A stretch of DNA of 64,000 nt from Buchnera aphidicola (Brachycaudus cardui) (GCF_005081945.1 NZ_CP034879.1:166476-230475); one strand, 5' to 3'. Numbered from the stretch's first letter, positions 53,211 through 64,000 are shown. Numbers and translations: made by a program. Notes: generated by a model not told the origin, from the sequence alone.

Positions 53211-53477
53211 TCAATAAAATGTGAATAAATATTTAAAACTATCTTAGTATATAATTCTTGAATTATATCTTTTAAATATTTGATATAAAATATTTTTAGA
53301 ATAAAAATTATCTTCTTCTATTTTAAAATTTATTTATATGAAAATATATCGATAAATATTTCACATGTAGAAAAATATATATAAATAGATTTAAAATAGT
53401 TGATTATTTTACTTAAAAAATAATAAATTTTTTTAATGTTTATTTGATTTAAAAAATTTAAATATGAGAATAATAGT

Positions 53478-56099
53478 ATGTTAATTAAATTTTTTACTAA
53501 AATATTTGGTAACCGGAATAATCGTATTTTAAAGAAGTTAAAAAAAATTGTATATTCTACTAATCAGTTAGAAAAGAATTTTGAAAAATTATCGGATAAA
53601 AAATTAAAAGAACATACCAAATTATTTCGTTTACGATTAAGTCAGGGTGAAACTTTAGATGATTTACTACCAGAAGCTTTTGCTACAGTTAGAGAGGCAA
53701 GCAAGCGTGTCTTTAATATGCGTCATTTTGATGTTCAAATTCTTGGAGGTATAGTTTTAAATAAAAGATGTGTTGCAGAAATGCGCACAGGTGAAGGAAA
53801 AACTTTAACATCTACTTTACCAGCTTATTTAAATGCATTAAGTGGAAAAGGTGTTCATATAGTTACTATGAATGATTATTTAGCTCGAAGAGATGCTGAA
53901 AAAAATACTCCATTATTTCAATTTCTTGGTTTAAAAGTAGGATTGAATTTATCTGAAATGTCTTTTTTTTCTAAACGAGAAGCTTATTTATCTGATATTA
54001 CTTATGGTACTAATAATGAATATGGCTTTGATTATTTACGTGATAATATGGTTTTTTCTCCTGAAGAAAGAGTGCAAAGAGAACTTAATTATGCATTAGT
54101 AGATGAAGTAGATTCTATTCTAATAGATGAAGCGAGAACACCTTTAATTATTTCAGGACCATCAGAAGATAGTTCTGAACTATATAAAGAAATTGATGCT
54201 ATTGTTCCTCTTTTAATTCTTCAAAAAAAAGAAGATTCAGAAATTTTCCGTGGTACAGGTCATTTTTCTATTGATGAAAAATCAAAACAAGTACATTTGA
54301 CAGAAAGAGGATTAATTAAGATTGAGAAAATATTATTTGAAAAAAAATTAATGAATATAGGTGAATCTTTATATTCTTCGAATAATATAATATTAATGCA
54401 TCATGTGTTATCTGCATTACGTGCTCATACATTGTTTGTACGAGATGTTGATTATCTTATAAAAGATAACAATATTGTTATTGTAGATGAACATACCGGA
54501 CGAACTATGCCAGGAAGAAGATGGTCAGATGGATTACATCAAGCAATAGAAGCTAAAGAAAATGTACCGATAAAAAGTGAAAATCAAACATTAGCGTCAA
54601 TTACTTTTCAAAACTATTTTCGTTTATATAAAAAAATATCTGGTATGACAGGCACTGCTTTAACTGAATCTTTTGAGTTTAGTTCTATTTATAATTTAGA
54701 CACTATTGTAATACCTACAAATAAACCCATGATACGTAAAGATATGTCTGATTTAGTATATATCACTAATAAAGAAAAAATCAATTCTATTATTAAAGAT
54801 ATACAGAAGTGTATAACGTTAAATAGACCAGTTTTAGTAGGTACAGTTTCCATTGAAAAATCAGAAATTATTTCTAAAGAGCTAAAAAGATTAAAGATTC
54901 ATCATAGTGTTTTAAATGCTAAATTTCATGCAAAAGAAGCTGAAATTATAGCGCAAGCAGGAAAACCTAAATCAATTACAATTGCTACAAATATGGCTGG
55001 ACGTGGTACAGATATAGTACTTGGTGGAAATTTAGAAGTTGAATTGAATCGACATTCAAATATTACTTTAGAAAATATAGAAAAAATCAAAAAAAAATGG
55101 CAAAAAGAACATAATTTAGTTGTTTCTGCAGGTGGATTACATATAATTGGTACTGAGCGTCATGAATCACGTCGTATTGATAATCAGTTAATAGGTCGTT
55201 CTGGTCGTCAAGGAGATAATGGTTCTTCACGTTTTTATCTTTCAATGGAAGATTCATTGATGAGAATTTTTGCATCTGAAAAAATTGTTCAGATGATGCG
55301 TAAGTTAGGAGTATCTTTAAACGAAGCAATTGAACATCCTTGGGTAACAAAAGCAATAGAAAATGCTCAGAAAAAAGTAGAAAGTCGAAATTTTGATATT
55401 AGAAAACAACTATTAGAGTATGATGATATTATTAATGAACAGCGTCGTACGATTTATTTTCAAAGGAATAAATTAATTGATGCAAAAGATATAAAAATAA
55501 TTATTAATGATATTTTTAAGGATGTATTAACTAAAATTATCTTTTTATATGTCCCTCATAGCATTATAAAAAATAAATCGAATATTTCTGATTTAGAAAA
55601 AAAAATAAATGTTGATTTTCACTTAAATATTCCAATATTAGATTGGTTAAATGAACAACCTACTTTAAATACTACAGAATTAATAAAAAAAGTTATTAAC
55701 TTTTCAAAAATACAGTATCAAAATAAAGAACAATTAATTGGTGTGAATAATATGCGAATAATAGAAAAATCTATTATGTTACAAACATTAGATTCTCTTT
55801 GGAGAGAACATTTGTCAGCTATAGATTATTTAAGACAAGGTATTCATTTACGTGGTTATGCTCAAAAAGATCCTAAACAAGAGTATAAACGAGAATCTTT
55901 TAATATGTTTTCTAACATGTTAGAATTATTAAAATATGAAGTAGTATCATTTCTTAGTAAGATTAATTTATCTTATTCAAAAAAGTATATGAATTTAAAT
56001 AAAGACTCTATCATACATTCTCATAATAAAATTAGTCGTAATACGCTTTGTATATGTGGTTCAGGAAAAAAATATAAGTATTGCCATGGTAGTTTATAA
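53478..56099 (+). CDS. secA: Protein translocase ATPase SecA
   Basis: ATPase motor driving preproteins through SecYEG. Walker A in [11 protein letters not shown] (around residue 102), [15 protein letters not shown] (Walker B), GMTGTA and the NMAGRGTDI and RSGRQGD motifs of the second helicase domain. The C-terminal zinc motif [14 protein letters not shown] for SecB binding is intact. 873 residues, against 901; only the C-terminal linker is shorter. 267-base spacer upstream with no gene; E. coli has secM there, and no secM-like frame is seen. Confidence 0.97.
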   Translation: MLIKFFTKIFGNRNNRILKKLKKIVYSTNQLEKNFEKLSDKKLKEHTKLFRLRLSQGETLDDLLPEAFATVREASKRVFNMRHFDVQILGGIVLNKRCVAEMRTGEGKTLTSTLPAYLNALSGKGVHIVTMNDYLARRDAEKNTPLFQFLGLKVGLNLSEMSFFSKREAYLSDITYGTNNEYGFDYLRDNMVFSPEERVQRELNYALVDEVDSILIDEARTPLIISGPSEDSSELYKEIDAIVPLLILQKKEDSEIFRGTGHFSIDEKSKQVHLTERGLIKIEKILFEKKLMNIGESLYSSNNIILMHHVLSALRAHTLFVRDVDYLIKDNNIVIVDEHTGRTMPGRRWSDGLHQAIEAKENVPIKSENQTLASITFQNYFRLYKKISGMTGTALTESFEFSSIYNLDTIVIPTNKPMIRKDMSDLVYITNKEKINSIIKDIQKCITLNRPVLVGTVSIEKSEIISKELKRLKIHHSVLNAKFHAKEAEIIAQAGKPKSITIATNMAGRGTDIVLGGNLEVELNRHSNITLENIEKIKKKWQKEHNLVVSAGGLHIIGTERHESRRIDNQLIGRSGRQGDNGSSRFYLSMEDSLMRIFASEKIVQMMRKLGVSLNEAIEHPWVTKAIENAQKKVESRNFDIRKQLLEYDDIINEQRRTIYFQRNKLIDAKDIKIIINDIFKDVLTKIIFLYVPHSIIKNKSNISDLEKKINVDFHLNIPILDWLNEQPTLNTTELIKKVINFSKIQYQNKEQLIGVNNMRIIEKSIMLQTLDSLWREHLSAIDYLRQGIHLRGYAQKDPKQEYKRESFNMFSNMLELLKYEVVSFLSKINLSYSKKYMNLNKDSIIHSHNKISRNTLCICGSGKKYKYCHGSL

Positions 56100-56144
56100 T
56101 GTGATAAATATCAAAAATAATATTTTTTTTGAGAATATATTAAA

Positions 56145-56537
56145 ATGAATTATACAAAAGTAGCTATTGGTATTCTTTTAAAGAAAAATAAAGTATATAT
56201 TACTAAAGGAAAATATAAAAAAAATATTTGGGAATTTCCAGGTGGAAAAGTAAAAAAACATGAAAATATAGTTCATGCCTTAAAAAGAGAATTGTTAGAA
56301 GAAGTTGGTATTTTAATATTAAAATTTCGTTTTTTTAAGTATGTAAAATATATTTCTCTTAAAAAAAAATTAAAATTATATTTTTTTCTAATTAACAAAT
56401 GGAAAGGTGAACCTTATAGTAAAGAAGGCCACGTTTATATTTGGATATTTTTATACAATCTTAAATTTTTTAATTTTCCACTTGCAAATGATAGTGTTAT
56501 ACATCTTCTGAAAAAAGATATTCATTTTTTAAAATAG
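56145..56537 (+). CDS. mutT: 8-oxo-dGTP diphosphatase MutT
   Basis: Sanitises oxidised dGTP. Complete Nudix box GKVKKHENIVHALKRELLEEVGI around residues 36-60 (GX5EX7REUXEEXGU). 130 residues, against 129. Follows secA by 45 bases as in E. coli. The C-terminal half is drifted (FPLANDSVIHLLKK), but substrate-facing residues are not assessable here. Confidence 0.93.
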   Translation: MNYTKVAIGILLKKNKVYITKGKYKKNIWEFPGGKVKKHENIVHALKRELLEEVGILILKFRFFKYVKYISLKKKLKLYFFLINKWKGEPYSKEGHVYIWIFLYNLKFFNFPLANDSVIHLLKKDIHFLK

Positions 56538-56591
56538 TTTGATAAATAATATATTAAATATTGTCATAAATAATATTTAAAAAAATACATG

Positions 56592-57245
56592 TTAATAAAA
56601 TTTTGTTAAATAATTTTTTTTTATATTGATTGTTGTTTGTTGACTATATTTTCTTGCTAAATATGAATAAAAAAAGTTTAAATAATAAATATGTTTATGT
56701 ATTTTTTCAATTTTTTTTGTATTTAAAATAATATCATCTGCAATAGAAATTCTTTCTTTTCGAGTGGCTTGTAGTGAAATAATTTTTTTTGCTTCTTGTA
56801 CACTAATTTGATCTCTTTTAACTGTACGTTTAATTTGATGTTGTATAGGTAAGTCTACTAAGAGTATGCGATTTACTTTTTTTTCTAATTTTTTTTCAAC
56901 TAATAATGGTACGACCCATAAGCACCAATTTGATTCTATAAGTTTGATCTGTTTTTTACTTTCTTGAAAAATATCAGGATATAATAAGTTTTCTAGCCAT
57001 AATCTATCATGCTTATTATTAAAAACTTTTTTTCGAAGTAAAATGCGATTAATTGAATTATCTGTATTTAATATTTCCTTCCCAAATTTTTTTTTAATGA
57101 TATTTGATATTTTAGAGTTATATTGAATGATATTTTTTGCAATTATATCAGTATCAATAATATTTACGCCTATTTTTTTGAAACCATTAGAGATAGTAGT
57201 TTTTCCGCTACCAATACCTCCAGTAAGTGCTACAATATAAGTCAT
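56592..57245 (-). CDS. coaE: Dephospho-CoA kinase
   Basis: Last step of coenzyme A synthesis. P-loop LTGGIGSGKTTISNGF at the N-terminus, followed by IDTDIIAKNII; WVVPLLVEKKLEKKVNRILLVDLP and RTVKRDQISVQEA. 217 residues, against 206, with a lysine/asparagine-rich C-terminus. Convergent with mutT. In E. coli coaE lies near guaC and mutT, matching this neighbourhood. Confidence 0.94.
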   Translation of the reverse strand: MTYIVALTGGIGSGKTTISNGFKKIGVNIIDTDIIAKNIIQYNSKISNIIKKKFGKEILNTDNSINRILLRKKVFNNKHDRLWLENLLYPDIFQESKKQIKLIESNWCLWVVPLLVEKKLEKKVNRILLVDLPIQHQIKRTVKRDQISVQEAKKIISLQATRKERISIADDIILNTKKIEKIHKHIYYLNFFYSYLARKYSQQTTINIKKNYLTKFY

Positions 57246-57365
57246 ATTTCTTTAAGATTTTTTTATAGATCCAGATAATATATATTTTTTAATTTCAAAC
57301 ATAAAATGTTATTTTTTATAATATTGTATATTTATATTATATATTTTAATTAGGATGTTAATGTT

Positions 57366-58415
57366 ATGCGTATTGAAGAAGATATTAAATTAGGTTTCAA
57401 AGATGTTTTAATTAGACCAAAACGTTCTACATTAAAAAGTCGTTCTCAAGTTGATCTTATTCGTAATTTTTCTTTTAAATATTCTTCTATGATATGGTCA
57501 GGAATTCCTATTATTGCAGCTAACATGGATACAATAGGAACATTTAAAATGGTAAAGTCTTTATCAGATTTTAATATACTTACTGCAGTTCATAAATATT
57601 ATTCACTCGAAGATTGGAAAAATTTTATTAACTCATCATCTAGTCATGTATTAAATCATGTAATTGTATCAATTGGAACTGCTAATTGTGATTTTATAAA
57701 AATCAAAAAAATTTTTTTATTATCTTCTGAGATAAAATATATTTGTATTGATGTTGCTAACGGTTATTCCGAGCATGTAGTTTCTTTTTTAAAATTAATA
57801 AGAGATTCTTTTCCTGATAAAATTATTTGTGCCGGAAATGTTGTAACCGGAGAAATGGTAGAAGAATTGATACTTTCTGGGGCTGATATAGTTAAAGTAG
57901 GTATTGGACCAGGATCAGTTTGTACTACAAGAGTAAAAACTGGAGTTGGTTTTCCTCAATTATCAGCAATTATAGAATGTGCTGATGCAGCACATGGTTT
58001 AGGCGGTCAAATTATTAGTGATGGAGGATGCACTGTTTCAGGAGATATTGCTAAAGCTTTCGGAGGTGGAGCCGATTTTGTTATGTTAGGAGGTATGTTA
58101 TCCGGTCATAAAGAGTGCGCAGGAGAGATAGTTGAAGAAAATTCAAAGAAATATATGTTGTTTTATGGTATGAGTTCTATTTCTGCAATGCAGCGTTATA
58201 CAGGAAAAATTGCAGGATATCGTGCATCTGAAGGGAAAACAGTTAAAATACCTTTTCGTGGTTATGTTAATGCTACAATACGTGATATTTTAGGGGGATT
58301 ACGTTCTTCTTGTACTTATGTAGGTGCAGAAAAATTAAAAGAGCTGACAAAAAGAACTACATTTATACGAGTAACTGAGCAAGAAAATTGTATTTTTAAT
58401 ATTTTTCAGGAATAA
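57366..58415 (+). CDS. guaC: GMP reductase
   Basis: Reduces GMP to IMP with NADPH, for purine recycling. IMPDH/GMPR barrel with [18 protein letters not shown] at the N-terminus, the loop [17 protein letters not shown] containing the catalytic Cys (around residue 186), and [26 protein letters not shown] in sections. 349 residues, against 347. Preceded by TAGGATG just before the ATG and followed by a strong terminator. Between the divergent coaE and the pyruvate dehydrogenase operon. Confidence 0.97.
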   Translation: MRIEEDIKLGFKDVLIRPKRSTLKSRSQVDLIRNFSFKYSSMIWSGIPIIAANMDTIGTFKMVKSLSDFNILTAVHKYYSLEDWKNFINSSSSHVLNHVIVSIGTANCDFIKIKKIFLLSSEIKYICIDVANGYSEHVVSFLKLIRDSFPDKIICAGNVVTGEMVEELILSGADIVKVGIGPGSVCTTRVKTGVGFPQLSAIIECADAAHGLGGQIISDGGCTVSGDIAKAFGGGADFVMLGGMLSGHKECAGEIVEENSKKYMLFYGMSSISAMQRYTGKIAGYRASEGKTVKIPFRGYVNATIRDILGGLRSSCTYVGAEKLKELTKRTTFIRVTEQENCIFNIFQE

Positions 58416-58452
58416 ATTATATTTAAATTTTTTTTATTTTTTATGTTTGATG

Positions 58453-58505
58453 AAATCAATAAAATTAATTATATGTATATATATTTAATTTTATTGATTT
58501 TTTTT
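58453..58505 (+). terminator. terminator of guaC
   Basis: AAATCAATAAAATTAA (58453-58468) pairs perfectly with TTAATTTTATTGATTT (58485-58500) over 16 bases, 16-base loop, followed by TTTTTAGAG. It is 37 bases after the guaC stop; classic intrinsic shape with an AT stem. Confidence 0.75.
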
Positions 58506-58614
58506 AGAGATTTAAAATTAATATTTAATTACGACAATAGTATAGAAAATTTAATTTTTTTAGATTAAATGTTAATTTAATCATTAAGTATATAATTTAT
58601 AAGGAATTTATACT

Positions 58615-61278
58615 ATGTCAGAACGTTTATATGATGATATCGATCCAATTGAAACTAGTGATTGGGTAGAGGCTATTGAATCTGTTATTCGTGAAGAAGG
58701 TCGTGAAAGAGCTTATTTTTTAATTGAACAAATTTTAAAAAAATCTAAAATAAATAGAGTAGAATTTTTTAGATCGTTTTTTACTAGTGACTACGTGAAT
58801 ACTATCAGAAGTGAAGATGAAGTTGAATATCCAGGTAATTTAGTTTTAGAAAAACGTATTTGTTCAGCCATTCGTTGGAATGCTATAATGATGGTATTAC
58901 GTGCTTCAAAAAAAAAATTAGAACTAGGCGGCCATTTATCTTCTTTTCAATCATCAGCAACTATATATGAAGTATGTTTTAACCATTTCTTTCGAGCAAG
59001 GAATAATCAAGACGGAGGAGATTTAGTTTATTTTCAAGGTCATATTTCTCCTGGTATTTATGCTCGTTCTTTTTTAGAAGGACGATTATCAGAAGAACAA
59101 ATTAATAATTTTAGACAAGAAGTTGATGGGAAAGGTTTATCTTCTTATCCACATCCTAAATTAATGCCAAATTTTTGGCAATTTCCAACTGTATCTATGG
59201 GTTTGGGTCCGCTTTGTTCTATTTATCAAGCAAAATTTTTAAAATATTTACAAAATCGAGAACTAAAAAATACTTCAAAACAAATAGTTTATGCTTTTTT
59301 AGGTGATGGTGAAATGGATGAACCGGAATCTAAAGGTGCTATTTCTATTGCTGTTCGTGAGAAACTAGATAATTTAATATTTATAATAAACTGTAATTTA
59401 CAAAGACTAGATGGTCCAGTTGTAGGTAATGGTAAAATTGTTAATGAATTGGAGAGTTTTTTTTATGGTGCAGGATGGAAAGTTATAAAAGTAATATGGG
59501 GAAGTCGATGGGATCTATTATTAAAAAAAGATAAGACTGGAAAATTAATTCAGTTAATGAATGAAACAATTGATGGTGACTATCAAACTTTTAAATCTAA
59601 AGATGGAGCATATGTTCGTAAGTATTTTTTTGGTAAATATAAAGAAACATTAAAATTAGTAGAGCATATGACTGATGAAGAAATATGGAAACTGAATAGA
59701 GGAGGACATGATCCAAAAAAAATGTTTAATGCTTTAAAAAAAGCAAAAGAAACAAAAGATAAACCAACAGTTATTTTAGCTCATACAGTAAAAGGATATG
59801 GAATGGGTGTTACTGCAGAAGGTAAAAATATCGCTCATCAAATAAAAAAAATAAATATTAATGGAATAATGCATATTCGAGATCGTTTTCATATTCCAGT
59901 ATCTAATGAAGAGATTAATAACTTACCTTATATTACCTTTAAAAAAAATTCTGAAGAATATTCTTATATACATTCTCAACGAAAAAAATTAGGTGGCTAT
60001 ATTCCTTTTCGTTTATCTAAATTTACCAATGCATTGAATTTACCAGATTTAAAAGATTTTCAATCATTATTAGAAGAACAAAAAAAAGATATTTCTACTA
60101 CAATAGCTTTTGTTCGTGTTTTAAATATCATTTTAAAGAATAATTTTATAAAAGATTTAATAGTGCCAATTATTGCAGATGAAGCACGGACGTTTGGAAT
60201 GGAAGGGTTATTTAGAAAAATTGGTATTTATAGTTCTAGTGGTCAAAAGTATATTCCACAAGATCGAGAGCAATTAGCTTATTATAAAGAAGAAAAAAAA
60301 GGCCAAATATTACAAGAAGGAATAAATGAGTTAGGTGCTGCTGCTTCTTGGTTAGCTGCTGCTACATCTTATAGTACTAATGATTTTCCAATGATTCCGT
60401 TTTATATTTATTATTCAATCTTTGGCTTTCAAAGAATAGGGGATTTATTTTGGGCTGCAGGTGATCAACAAGCAAGAGGTTTTTTGATTGGTGGTACTTC
60501 AGGAAGAACTACTTTAAATGGTGAAGGATTACAACATGAAGATGGACATAGTCATATACAATCTTTAACAATTCCTAATTGTATATCTTACGACCCTGCT
60601 TTTGCTTATGAGGTTGCTGTAATTATACAAGATGGATTAAGACGTATGTATGGTCCTTTACAAGAAAATATATACTACTATATAACTACAATTAATGAAA
60701 ATTATTATATGCCAGCTATGCCTAAAAATTCAGAAATAGGTATTTGTAAAGGCATTTATAAATTGAAAACTTTACATGGTACGACTTCAAGAATACAGTT
60801 AATGGGTTCTGGTGCTATTTTACGTTCTATTTGTGAGGCTGCAGAAATTTTATTAAAAGAATATTCAATTACAACAGATATATATAGTGTTACTTCTTTT
60901 ACAGAATTAGCTAGAAATGGTGAAGATTGTGAAAGATGGAATATGTTAAATCCAGGTAAAAATAATAGAATAGCATATATTAAAAAAGTTATGAATAATT
61001 ATCCAGCTGTTGCTGCAACTGATTATATGAAATTATTTGCTGAACAAATTCGTAATTATATTCCAACAAAACAATATTATGTATTAGGAACTGACGGTTT
61101 TGGTCGTTCAGATAGTCGTGATAAATTACGTAATCACTTTGAAGTAAATTCTCATTATATTGTAGTTGCTTCTTTAAATTTATTATATAAATTAAATAAT
61201 ATTAATATAAAAATATTAGAAGACGCTATTATGAAATTTAATATTAATCCTGATAAAATCAATCCGCGTTTAGCTTAA
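58615..61278 (+). CDS. aceE: Pyruvate dehydrogenase E1 component
   Basis: Homodimeric thiamine-diphosphate E1 that decarboxylates pyruvate and acetylates E2. TPP motif in AFLGDGEMDEPESKGAIS and NCNLQRLDGPVVGN (around residues 229-261); GHISPGIYARSFLEG and the C-terminal ATDYMKLFAEQIR blocks are conserved. 887 residues, the same as E. coli. AAGGA is upstream of ATG. The pdhR regulator that precedes aceE in E. coli is absent; the 199-base spacer holds the guaC terminator and presumably a promoter. Confidence 0.98.
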   Translation: MSERLYDDIDPIETSDWVEAIESVIREEGRERAYFLIEQILKKSKINRVEFFRSFFTSDYVNTIRSEDEVEYPGNLVLEKRICSAIRWNAIMMVLRASKKKLELGGHLSSFQSSATIYEVCFNHFFRARNNQDGGDLVYFQGHISPGIYARSFLEGRLSEEQINNFRQEVDGKGLSSYPHPKLMPNFWQFPTVSMGLGPLCSIYQAKFLKYLQNRELKNTSKQIVYAFLGDGEMDEPESKGAISIAVREKLDNLIFIINCNLQRLDGPVVGNGKIVNELESFFYGAGWKVIKVIWGSRWDLLLKKDKTGKLIQLMNETIDGDYQTFKSKDGAYVRKYFFGKYKETLKLVEHMTDEEIWKLNRGGHDPKKMFNALKKAKETKDKPTVILAHTVKGYGMGVTAEGKNIAHQIKKININGIMHIRDRFHIPVSNEEINNLPYITFKKNSEEYSYIHSQRKKLGGYIPFRLSKFTNALNLPDLKDFQSLLEEQKKDISTTIAFVRVLNIILKNNFIKDLIVPIIADEARTFGMEGLFRKIGIYSSSGQKYIPQDREQLAYYKEEKKGQILQEGINELGAAASWLAAATSYSTNDFPMIPFYIYYSIFGFQRIGDLFWAAGDQQARGFLIGGTSGRTTLNGEGLQHEDGHSHIQSLTIPNCISYDPAFAYEVAVIIQDGLRRMYGPLQENIYYYITTINENYYMPAMPKNSEIGICKGIYKLKTLHGTTSRIQLMGSGAILRSICEAAEILLKEYSITTDIYSVTSFTELARNGEDCERWNMLNPGKNNRIAYIKKVMNNYPAVAATDYMKLFAEQIRNYIPTKQYYVLGTDGFGRSDSRDKLRNHFEVNSHYIVVASLNLLYKLNNINIKILEDAIMKFNINPDKINPRLA

Positions 61279-61290
61279 GAGGTACAAACA

Positions 61291-62508
61291 GTGGATATTG
61301 AAGTAAAAATGCCTGATATTGGTGTAGATGAAGTTGAAATTATAGAAATATTAGTTAATGTAGATGAAAAAATACAAATAGAGCAAGGATTAATTACTGT
61401 AGAAGGAGAAAAAACTTCTATGGAAATACCTTCACCTATATCAGGTGTTGTAAAAAAAATTTATATAAAAATTGGTGATAAAATTAAAACTTCTTCTATT
61501 ATAATGATGTGTAATGTTGATGGTCATCAGAATAATATAGAACAAAAAAGTAAAAATTTATTAAAGAAAGAAAGTAAACAATTAAAAAAAGATTCGTTTT
61601 TTCAATCTGAACAAAATATTCCTATACATGCAACTCCAGTAGTAAGAAGATTAGCTCGAATTTTAAATATTAAATTAGGTAATGTTATTGGAACTGGTCC
61701 TAAAAATCGTATTTTAAAACAAGACATAGAATTATATAAAAATAATCTTAAAGTTAATACATTATTAAAAAATAATGCAATACATGCAAATGATACTAAA
61801 ACGTTTCAAACAGAAAAAATAGAACTCAGTTCCCTTCAAAAAAGTGTTGGTAATAATTTACATCAAAATTGGATTAATATACCTCATGTTACACAATTTG
61901 ATGAAGTAGATATTACTATTTTAGAAAAATTTCGTCAAAAATATAATGATGAAAAAAAGAATGATAAAAGTGTAAATTCAAGAATTACAATATTGATTTT
62001 TATAATAAAAGTCGTTGCATATGCATTAGAAAAATTTCCTATTTTTAATAGTTCTTTAACTGCAAATAATACACAGATCATTCTAAAAAAATATATTAAT
62101 ATTGGTGTTGCTATAGATGTTAATAATGAACTATTTGTTCCTGTATTAAAAAATGTGAATAAAAAAAATGTTCAACAATTATCTGATGAATTAATATATA
62201 TTTTAGAAAGAGCACGTCAAAAAAAGTTAAATACATCTGATATGACTAAAGGATCTTTTACAATATCTAATTTAGGAGGAATTGGAGGTAGTTGGTTTTC
62301 TCCTATTATCAATGCGCCTGAAGTAGCAATTCTTGGTATTTCAAAAGCTAAAATTAAACCATTATGGAATGGTAAAGAATTTTTACCAGCTTTAATATTG
62401 CCATTGTCTTTATCATATGATCATCGTGTTATAAATGGTGCTGAAGCAGCACGTTTTATTACATTAATTAGTAAATTACTTTCTGATATACATTTTTTAA
62501 TTATGTAA
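61291..62508 (+). CDS. aceF: Pyruvate dehydrogenase E2 component, single lipoyl domain
   Basis: Dihydrolipoyl acetyltransferase core. One lipoyl domain with lysine 41 in VEGEKTSMEIPSP; E. coli has three, so this is 405 residues against 630. A peripheral subunit-binding domain follows (HATPVVRRLARILNIKLG, GTGPKNRILKQDI, about 106-140). The catalytic domain ends SYDHRVINGAEAARF with His378. Start is GTG 61291 (AGAGGTACAAACA upstream), 12 bases after aceE. Linkers are Lys/Asn rich. Confidence 0.96.
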   Translation: MDIEVKMPDIGVDEVEIIEILVNVDEKIQIEQGLITVEGEKTSMEIPSPISGVVKKIYIKIGDKIKTSSIIMMCNVDGHQNNIEQKSKNLLKKESKQLKKDSFFQSEQNIPIHATPVVRRLARILNIKLGNVIGTGPKNRILKQDIELYKNNLKVNTLLKNNAIHANDTKTFQTEKIELSSLQKSVGNNLHQNWINIPHVTQFDEVDITILEKFRQKYNDEKKNDKSVNSRITILIFIIKVVAYALEKFPIFNSSLTANNTQIILKKYINIGVAIDVNNELFVPVLKNVNKKNVQQLSDELIYILERARQKKLNTSDMTKGSFTISNLGGIGGSWFSPIINAPEVAILGISKAKIKPLWNGKEFLPALILPLSLSYDHRVINGAEAARFITLISKLLSDIHFLIM

Positions 62509-62539
62509 TTTTTACTTTAATTAATTTCAAGAGGTTAGA

Positions 62540-63961
62540 ATGCATCAAAAAATTTATACACAAGTTGTAGTTATTGGTTCAGGTCCATCTGGTTATTCTG
62601 CAGCTTTTCGTTGTGCAGATTTAGGATTAGATGTTTTATTAATAGAAAAATATAATACATTAGGTGGTGTGTGTTTAAATGTTGGATGTATACCTTCAAA
62701 ATCATTATTGCATATAGCTAAAGTAATTCAAGAAGCAAGAGAATTACATAGTACAGGTGTTTCTTTTAGTGAACCAGTAATAGATATAAAAAAAATTAGA
62801 TTTTGGAAAGAAAGTGTTATAAAAAAATTGACTGATGGTCTAGACTACATGCGGAAGAAAAGAAATATAAGAATTATTAAAGGAAGAGCTATCTTTGATA
62901 GTGATAGAAGTCTTTTAGTAGAAGAAAAAGAGAATAAATTTCACGTTTTTTTTAAAAATGCAATTATTGCAACAGGTTCTCAACCTATTAAAATTCCTTC
63001 ATTATCATATAATGATGAAAGAATCTGGGATTCAACTGATGCTTTATTATTAAAAAAAATACCGAGTCGTTTTTTAATTGTGGGAAGTGGGATTATTGGT
63101 TTAGAAATGGCAACAATATATAGTGCATTAGGTTCTAAAGTTGATATTATAGATCGTTTTAAAGATTTTTTACCTGCGGTAGACCAAGATATTGCAGATG
63201 TATATATTAAATCTATTAATGAAAGATTTAATTTAATGTTAAATACGCATCTTGATAAGATTAAAGAAACAAAAAATGGATTAATAGTTAAGATGATAGA
63301 AAATAATTTGAATAAAGAAGAAATATCCTATGATGCTATATTAATAGCAATAGGAAGAACTCCTAGTATTAATGAATTAGGATTAGAAAAGATAGGATTA
63401 AAGATAAACAATTTTGGATTTATTCAAGTTGATAAACAATTAAAAACAAATATACCTCATATTTATGCTGTTGGTGATGTAACAGGTCCTCCTATGTTAG
63501 CTCATAAAGGTACACATGAAGCACATATTGCAGCTGAAGTTATTTCTGGAAAAAATCATTTTTTTGAACCTACAGTAATTCCTTCTATTGCATATACTGA
63601 ACCAGAAATTGCATGGGTAGGATTAAATGAAAAAGAAGCAAAAAAAGAAAATATAGATTATGAAGTTGCATCTTTTCCTTGGAGTGCGTCAGGTAGAGCT
63701 ATTGCTTCTAATTGTAGTTTAGGAATGACAAAATTGATTTTTAATAAAAGCAATAATAAAATTATAGGTGGTGCTATTGTAGGTACAAATGCTGGTGAAT
63801 TAATTGGAGAAGTAAGTTTAGGTATTGAAATGGGGTGTGATGCAGAAGATTTAGCATTAACAATACATGCTCATCCTACTTTATATGAATCCATTGGCTT
63901 ATCTGCTGAGGTTTTTAAAGGTACTATAACAGATTTACTTAATATAAAACGTATAAAATAA
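62540..63961 (+). CDS. lpdA: Dihydrolipoyl dehydrogenase (E3)
   Basis: FAD enzyme that reoxidises lipoyl groups, shared by pyruvate and 2-oxoglutarate dehydrogenases. VVVIGSGPSGYSAAFRCADLG FAD-binding glycine motif, redox disulfide GGVCLNVGCIPSKSL, NAD site VGSGIIGLEMA, and HAHPTLYE near the C-terminus with the catalytic His-Glu. 473 residues, against 474. AGAGGTT precedes ATG. Last gene of the operon. Confidence 0.98.
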   Translation: MHQKIYTQVVVIGSGPSGYSAAFRCADLGLDVLLIEKYNTLGGVCLNVGCIPSKSLLHIAKVIQEARELHSTGVSFSEPVIDIKKIRFWKESVIKKLTDGLDYMRKKRNIRIIKGRAIFDSDRSLLVEEKENKFHVFFKNAIIATGSQPIKIPSLSYNDERIWDSTDALLLKKIPSRFLIVGSGIIGLEMATIYSALGSKVDIIDRFKDFLPAVDQDIADVYIKSINERFNLMLNTHLDKIKETKNGLIVKMIENNLNKEEISYDAILIAIGRTPSINELGLEKIGLKINNFGFIQVDKQLKTNIPHIYAVGDVTGPPMLAHKGTHEAHIAAEVISGKNHFFEPTVIPSIAYTEPEIAWVGLNEKEAKKENIDYEVASFPWSASGRAIASNCSLGMTKLIFNKSNNKIIGGAIVGTNAGELIGEVSLGIEMGCDAEDLALTIHAHPTLYESIGLSAEVFKGTITDLLNIKRIK

Positions 63962-63973
63962 TTATTATTTAAT

Positions 63974-63993
63974 ATTGTTAAAGAACAATTTTT
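63974..63993 (+). terminator. possible terminator of lpdA
   Basis: ATTGTT and AACAAT (6 pairs) around an AAAG loop, followed by TTTT. Short and AT-rich, 12 bases after the lpdA stop, at the edge of the window. Confidence 0.4.
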
Positions 63994-64000
63994 CAGAAAA

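Overview
This 64 kb window is strongly AT-rich and gene-dense. Its proteins are close in sequence and length to Escherichia coli proteins. It has short spacers, no mobile elements, no tRNA or rRNA genes and no CRISPR array. The gene content and order (nuo, folC-cvpA, prs-ispE, prfA-prmC-sirB1, ackA-pta, nrdAB, gyrA, ahpC/ung, grpE, nadK, bamE, ssrA, grxD, rnt, sodA, pth-ychF, thrABC, panBC-dksA, truA-mrcB-secA, coaE, guaC, aceEF-lpd) match what I remember of Buchnera aphidicola, the primary endosymbiont of aphids. The species assignment is from memory of that layout, not from a search.

Layout. 1-14018 (+): the 3' end of nuoB, then nuoCD to nuoN, the proton-pumping NADH dehydrogenase; nuoE is broken at a poly-A run. 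14066-16982 (+): an Alx/TerC membrane protein, folC and cvpA. 17079-19006 (-): prs and ispE. 19189-22072 (+): prfA, prmC, sirB1. 22080-22886 (-): nadE. 22989-26367 (+): ackA-pta. 26403-32655 (-): yfaE, nrdB, nrdA, gyrA. 32926-37127: a DUF2076-like gene, ahpC (-), ung (+, broken at a poly-A run), grpE (-), nadK and bamE (+). 37156-37518 (-): tmRNA. 37616-41545: grxD, rnt (-), sodA, pth, ychF. 41622-46313 (-): thrC-thrB-thrA behind an attenuator-like terminator. 46948-49716: hpt (+), then panC, panB, dksA (-). 50078-56537 (+): truA, mrcB (frame break at a poly-A run), secA, mutT. 56592-57245 (-): coaE. 57366-63961 (+): guaC, then the pyruvate dehydrogenase operon aceE-aceF-lpd.

How the genes work together. 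Pyruvate dehydrogenase and acetate kinase/phosphotransacetylase feed acetyl-CoA, ATP and NADH metabolism. Complex I oxidises the NADH and builds the proton gradient. thrABC makes threonine from aspartate, a nutrient typical of those supplied to the insect host. panBC and coaE belong to the pantothenate/CoA route, folC to folate, nadE/nadK to NAD(P), and prs/hpt/guaC/nrdAB to nucleotides. A thin core of information and quality-control genes remains (gyrA, prfA, prmC, pth, ychF, truA, ssrA, grpE, secA, bamE, dksA).

The most interesting signal is the set of poly-A frame breaks. Three genes whose products look fully conserved (nuoE at A9, ung at A10, mrcB at A10) are each broken by a single-base length change in an A run. 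The intact nrdB and pta carry even longer or equal in-frame A runs (A12 and A10). This fits an endosymbiont that tolerates A-tract indels and may rescue them by polymerase slippage. A second point of interest is a likely threonine attenuator upstream of thrA, with a decayed Ile/Thr-rich leader.
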